From NCBI GenBank assembly GCA_900543295.1, contig UQQY01000102.1, positions 1-8,232 of the forward strand: DNA of 8,232 nt, written 5' to 3'. This document shows, in pieces, positions 7,001-8,232 of this stretch. The first letter of the stretch is position 1. Every line of letters starts with the position of its first letter. The notes below the pieces were generated by a model that saw only the letters and a program-made list of their open reading frames with translations, did not search any database and had not been told where the DNA came from. The stretch is from an uncultured Oscillospiraceae bacterium. GTDB lineage: Bacteria; Bacillota; Clostridia; Oscillospirales; Ruminococcaceae. Both the position numbers and the translations under genes were made by a program.

Positions 7001-7429
7001 CACCAGTCCGCTGGTAATGACGACCGCCTCGTCCGCCTTCTGCGGAAGACGCCCCTCTAAAAGCAGGCATTGGTTGATACCGTCTTCCTCGGTCAGGGAA
7101 TGAACGCGCATGACACGCTGTCCGTCCTCTTCGCTGTGTGAGGAGAGGATCGCGTCCACGCGGTAGGCGGGCGCGGCAGCCGCAACGCCGTCGAGCGCGC
7201 GAATATCGGCAGCATCTGCGTCGGTAAGGCCAAGTGTTGATACCACACGGAAATCCATCAAATGCTGCTCTTTATAATAGTCGTCGACGGTGCGCTTCAT
7301 ATCCGTACTGGTTGCTTTCAATCCGCCGAAAAAGCCAGCTCCCAGCGCCACAATCGCCAAAATGGATAAAAAGCGGCTCTTATTGCGCCAGAAATCCCGC
7401 AGAAGTTCTTTTATTAAAGACCGCTTCAT
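4085..7429 (-). CDS. FtsX-type ABC transporter permease, duplicated, with long coiled-coil stalk
   Basis: A 1114-residue membrane protein, the permease half of a MacB/LolCE-like (type VII) ABC system. It consists of two 4-TM modules: TM1 about 18-38, extracellular region 39-576, TM2-4 about 577-598, 626-650 and 675-693; then TM5 about 749-768, extracellular region 769-982, TM6-8 about 983-1003, 1035-1057 and 1078-1097. The FtsX coupling motifs RTQFGVLKALGYSNGVI (607-623) and REIATIKVLGFYDREVD (1014-1030) contact the ATPase in this family. The first outer domain carries an Ala/Glu/Gln-rich coiled coil of about 290 residues. Its arms are about 260-382 and 432-550, with Tyr/Gly-punctuated repeats (YESG, LDLGKIELDKG) around a non-coiled tip at 383-431. 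ATG 7429 is chosen because GGAG lies about 11 nt upstream; a GTG at 7441 would overlap the ATPase gene by 7 nt. The gap to the ATPase stop is 5 nt. Substrate is unknown: lipid, peptide or antimicrobial export, or energy transduction to wall enzymes, are all possible. Confidence 0.93.
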   Translation of the reverse strand: MKRSLIKELLRDFWRNKSRFLSILAIVALGAGFFGGLKATSTDMKRTVDDYYKEQHLMDFRVVSTLGLTDADAADIRALDGVAAAAPAYRVDAILSSHSEEDGQRVMRVHSLTEEDGINQCLLLEGRLPQKADEAVVITSGLVDSNYQIGDSITIDTEADEEAAEALTIHSFTIVGFVRNPVYISTLGASSTKGNGKVSNYMYVLPEAFAEQPYSEIYVRGDFSDTLYTFGEEYTKKASALEQVLTQLSDAACERRRDEVIGTAEEELDSARKTYEEEKANAEKQFAEAEAQLNAAQEKITSGRVELAQNQAAYESGIAEGERQLAEAQKALESGEEELDSAKLTLDETKTQLDLGKIELDKGKSQLDAAEAEWQSGKNALDLVFINEENAQRLLSIAQDAYDKAVESGNETLISAAAAGLSFAKRGTDGYAELAEARKTLDEQQSVYQKSLSEYTAGLTAYQNGLAQYRQGRETLKSKQAEYESGRQTLAEQKESGAAQLAAAQEKLRLAEQTLSEQRAAYEEKKAEAESELSAAYEKLLDAQEQIDALASPEWILQSRSTDTTLASFEQDADRVDAIATVFPAFFFLVAALVSLTTMTRMVEEQRTQFGVLKALGYSNGVIMSKYLIFAVVTTLIGAAVGLSVGFVVFPKVIWMAYSMMYAAPPVETPVDWGLALLSTGIFLIATLIASYSACRKELKTVPAGLIRPKAPKSGKRVLLERITPIWKCLSFTQKLTVRNIFRDKKRFFMTIIGVAGCMALVLTGFGLKDSIGGLADKQFGTISHYDLNIILSHKYDENAPTERQERLLNTLSQDSDTEASLLYMQQEVTASAASDSMSVYLFVPQSTSQLDTFITMRRRGSSEQIALSDGGAVITEKMASELSLSVGDTLTIAAGDDPPCEVKITGITENYVYHYIYLTPAAYREAFGKEPSYQLIYTRLSDTSDEAKDRLTQTLLENKEVMSLTFTADLVETLDDTFDRLNLIVFVLIISASLLAFVVLYNLTNINITERVREIATIKVLGFYDREVDAYIFRENIILTIAGTAVGTFLGILLHQFVVHVAEVNYVMFSKEISPLSYLLSVLITVGFAVLVQIVMHRRLSRITMVESLKSVE

Positions 7430-7434
7430 TTGTT

Positions 7435-8139
7435 TTACCACTCCAATGTTTCGACAGGCACGGGAGCCTCGTTCGTATACATAGAAGCAACCCTGCCGTT
7501 TTTTACTTCAATTACACGGTCGCCCATAGCCGTAAGCGCGTGGTTGTGGGTGATTACAATCACGGTCATTCCGGTTTCACGGCAAGTGTCCTGCAATAGC
7601 TTCAGAATCGTTTTGCCGGTATTGTAATCCAGCGCGCCGGTCGGCTCGTCGCACAAAAGAAGTTTGGGGTTTTTCGCAAGCGCGCGTGCAATTGCGACAC
7701 GCTGCTGCTCGCCGCCGGAAAGCTGCGCCGGGAAATTGTTCTTGCGCGCCGCCAGACCAACCTCGTCCAGCACCGTCGCCGGATTTGCAGGATCCTTGCC
7801 GATCTGCGTCGCCAGCTCAACATTTTCCAGCGCCGTCAGATTCGGGATCAGGTTGTAAAACTGAAAAACAAAGCCAATGTCGTAGCGGCGATACGTCGTC
7901 AGCTCCTTCTCGCTGTAGCCGGCAATGTTTTTTCCATCCAGCCAAACCTCGCCGCTCGAGAGCGAATCCATCCCGCCGAGGATGTTCAAGAGCGTCGTTT
8001 TCCCAGCGCCCGACGCCCCGACGATGATGCAGATCTCGCCCTTTTCCACTTCAAAATTCACATCATGCAGCGCGTTGATGTCCACACTGCCAACATGGTA
8101 GGTTTTGTTCACATTTTTAAAATGAATGAATGGTTCCAC
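7435..8139 (-). CDS. ABC transporter ATP-binding protein (MacB/LolD family)
   Basis: A 234-residue cytoplasmic ATPase that powers the neighbouring permease. All nucleotide-binding motifs are intact: Walker A GASGAGKTT (41-49), Q-loop VFQ (Q93), signature LSGGEQQR (140-147), Walker B LLLCDEP (160-166, catalytic E165), D-loop GALD (168-171) and H-loop H198 in VITHNH. The form VFQFYNLIPNLTALENV and the length are characteristic of the LolD/MacB/FtsE branch. The start is GTG 8139, with AAAGGAAG (8153-8146) 6 nt upstream; no in-frame ATG lies before the conserved N-terminus. It is the first gene of the operon, and its stop is 5 nt before the permease ATG, implying translational coupling. The short tail after the H-loop region (APVPVETLEW) carries no extra domain. 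Confidence 0.96.
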   Translation of the reverse strand: MEPFIHFKNVNKTYHVGSVDINALHDVNFEVEKGEICIIVGASGAGKTTLLNILGGMDSLSSGEVWLDGKNIAGYSEKELTTYRRYDIGFVFQFYNLIPNLTALENVELATQIGKDPANPATVLDEVGLAARKNNFPAQLSGGEQQRVAIARALAKNPKLLLCDEPTGALDYNTGKTILKLLQDTCRETGMTVIVITHNHALTAMGDRVIEVKNGRVASMYTNEAPVPVETLEW

Positions 8140-8194
8140 AGTGATCTTCCTTTCTGACCATCAGCCACTCAATAATTCGTTTTCTATATTGTAA

Positions 8195-8203
8195 ATTATA
8201 GCA
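8195..8203 (-). promoter_or_regulatory. Extended -10 promoter of the ABC exporter operon
   Basis: On the minus strand, TGC (8203-8201) directly precedes a perfect TATAAT (8200-8195). Transcription would begin near 8188, about 49 nt before the GTG start. No good -35 hexamer is found at 16-18 nt spacing (ACCAAA is the nearest), so recognition would rest on the extended -10. ATAATT at 8172-8177 and AATTAT at 8194-8199 form a loose inverted repeat across the start region that could be an operator, though A/T-richness makes chance likely. Confidence 0.65.
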
Positions 8204-8232
8204 TCTTTATCACACATTTTGGTGAGAAAAAT

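Noticed and set aside
1..8232. CRISPR arrays, insertion sequences or phage genes
   Set aside because: There are no spaced direct repeats, no transposase or integrase frames and no terminal inverted repeats. The only simple repeat is the (TA)9 tract.

Overview
The window reads as chromosomal DNA from a low-to-mid GC Gram-positive anaerobe of the Clostridia (Bacillota), plausibly a gut Oscillospiraceae/Eubacteriales-type organism. This rests on A/T-rich sigma-A-like promoters with extended -10 elements, purine-rich GGAG/GAGG ribosome binding sites, a wall-anchored protein with Cna_B and InlB-type domains, and a FtsX-type ABC exporter with a TetR regulator. The genus cannot be fixed from the sequence alone.

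Layout. (1) Left edge: a tRNA-Ser(UGA) gene on the minus strand (63-151) with its own strong promoter (176-204). (2) 152-764 contains no convincing protein gene. It holds a consensus-like promoter (351-379), a perfect (TA)9 tract, a second weaker promoter (481-511) and a G-rich segment (514-724) whose ends pair in a long helix and which contains several hairpins. This is best read as a structured RNA lying in, or transcribed into, the leader of the next gene. (3) 765-2957 (+): a 730-residue secreted, probably wall-anchored surface protein with signal peptide, beta-helix-like repeat region, Cys-containing region, InlB-type repeat, Cna_B domain and a sorting signal with the non-canonical core QPDTG. 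(4) 2958-3218: a convergent intergenic region with one terminator for each strand. (5) 3176-8139 (-): a compact operon read leftwards, in the order ABC ATPase, very large duplicated FtsX-type permease (1114 aa), TetR regulator and small uncharacterised protein. Gaps are 5, 17 and 15 nt. It is driven by an extended -10 promoter at 8195-8203 and closed by a GC-rich terminator at 3123-3157.

How it fits together. The ATPase and permease form one MacB/LolCDE-like (type VII) ABC system. The permease has an extracellular coiled-coil insert whose two arms are nearly equal in length (about 123 and 119 residues) around a non-coiled tip, which suggests an antiparallel stalk reaching into the cell wall. 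The co-transcribed TetR protein is the obvious candidate regulator. The last gene appears to carry a +1 frame break: the other frame encodes a well-formed hydrophobic/basic C-terminus that ends 19 nt before the terminator hairpin. The most interesting points are the structured leader RNA, the stalk architecture of the exporter and the frame-broken small protein.
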